Assembly: GCA_045562755.1 (NCBI GenBank)
Contig: JBJKVF010000006.1
Coordinates: forward strand, 186,001-250,000
Length of the DNA stretch: 64,000 nucleotides
Source of the DNA: GCA-002708145 sp045562755
GTDB taxonomy: Bacteria > Chloroflexota > Dehalococcoidia > Lucifugimonadales > Lucifugimonadaceae
Reading direction: 5' to 3'
In this document: piece after piece, positions 63,970 through 64,000 of the stretch
Position numbering within the stretch: the first letter of the stretch is position 1
Layout of the letters: each line of letters starts with the position of its first letter
Program-made: the position numbers and the translations under genes
Notes under the pieces: model-generated
What the model was told of the DNA's origin: nothing
Database searches by the model: none
What the model saw: only the letters and a program-made list of their open reading frames with translations

Positions 63970-64000
63970 ATTGTTATATTACCACTTTTAAGGATAAGGC

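Noticed and set aside
1..64000. CRISPR arrays, intact insertion sequences or further tRNA genes
   Set aside because: No regularly spaced repeats, no transposase genes and no second cloverleaf were found by reading both strands, though short or diverged copies could be missed by eye.

Overview
This is an AT-rich (roughly 30% GC by eye), gene-dense bacterial chromosome segment with few gaps, many 1-14 bp gene overlaps and only a remnant of mobile DNA. Several features fit a low-GC marine Chloroflexota genome, perhaps a streamlined SAR202/Dehalococcoidia-type lineage: an hspR-grpE-dnaK operon, a PyrR-attenuated pyrimidine operon, AddAB, an AtpZ-led ATP synthase operon, and several catabolic enzyme families (enolase superfamily, RraA, HpcH/HpaI, FAH, TPP-dependent decarboxylase-like enzymes). 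The taxonomic placement is inference; no 16S gene is present.

Layout. 1-4.6 kb: 3' part of a CinA-like gene on the minus strand, two small cysteine-pair proteins, a beta-lactamase-fold serine hydrolase, an MFS carboxylate-type transporter and a DUF1028 protein. 4.65-13.65 kb: a TPP enzyme followed by a tightly overlapping carotenoid operon (crtB, crtI, an alpha/beta-fold protein with a Cys nucleophile, a GT2 glycosyltransferase, a second crtI-like gene, a cruF-like gene, a lipoprotein lipase). 13.66-17 kb: tRNA-Pro(TGG), an HpcH/HpaI aldolase, a PhnP-like metallo-hydrolase, RraA and an SDR. 17-23.2 kb: addA-addB. 23.3-26.1 kb: msrA, an unrecognised TIM-barrel-like protein and a CPA2 antiporter. 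26.1-32.6 kb: the translation block proS, nusA, infB, rbfA, truB, with a terminator-like hairpin in the nusA leader. 32.6-35.5 kb: an enolase-superfamily enzyme and a second TPP enzyme with a perfect CRP-type palindrome upstream. 35.7-39.3 kb: ftsZ, RNase P RNA, a catalytically degenerate large serine recombinase and a coiled-coil/zinc-ribbon protein. 39.4-45.2 kb: pyruvate kinase, an FAH-family enzyme, hspR-grpE-dnaK with an HspR-like operator, and a second small zinc-ribbon gene. 45.2-53.6 kb: ATP synthase genes (atpZ, B, E, F, H, A, G, D, C), preceded by pyrF and a DUF151 nuclease-like gene; atpH carries a homopolymer frameshift. 53.6-55.1 kb: modA-modB without modC. 55.2-64 kb: a methyltransferase, the pyrR-pyrB-pyrC-carA-carB operon behind a readable PyrR attenuator, and a SprT-like metalloprotease.

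How the parts work together. The pyr operon and pyrF supply UMP. The carotenoid operon probably makes a hydroxylated, glycosylated and possibly acylated carotenoid; CrtE and any cyclase must lie elsewhere. The scattered aldolases, FAH enzyme, enolase-superfamily enzyme, SDR and TPP enzymes suggest use of oxidised organic acids or sugar acids feeding pyruvate. No 300-base stretch lacks a gene once the small genes are counted. No CRISPR array, intact insertion sequence, rRNA or replication origin was seen.
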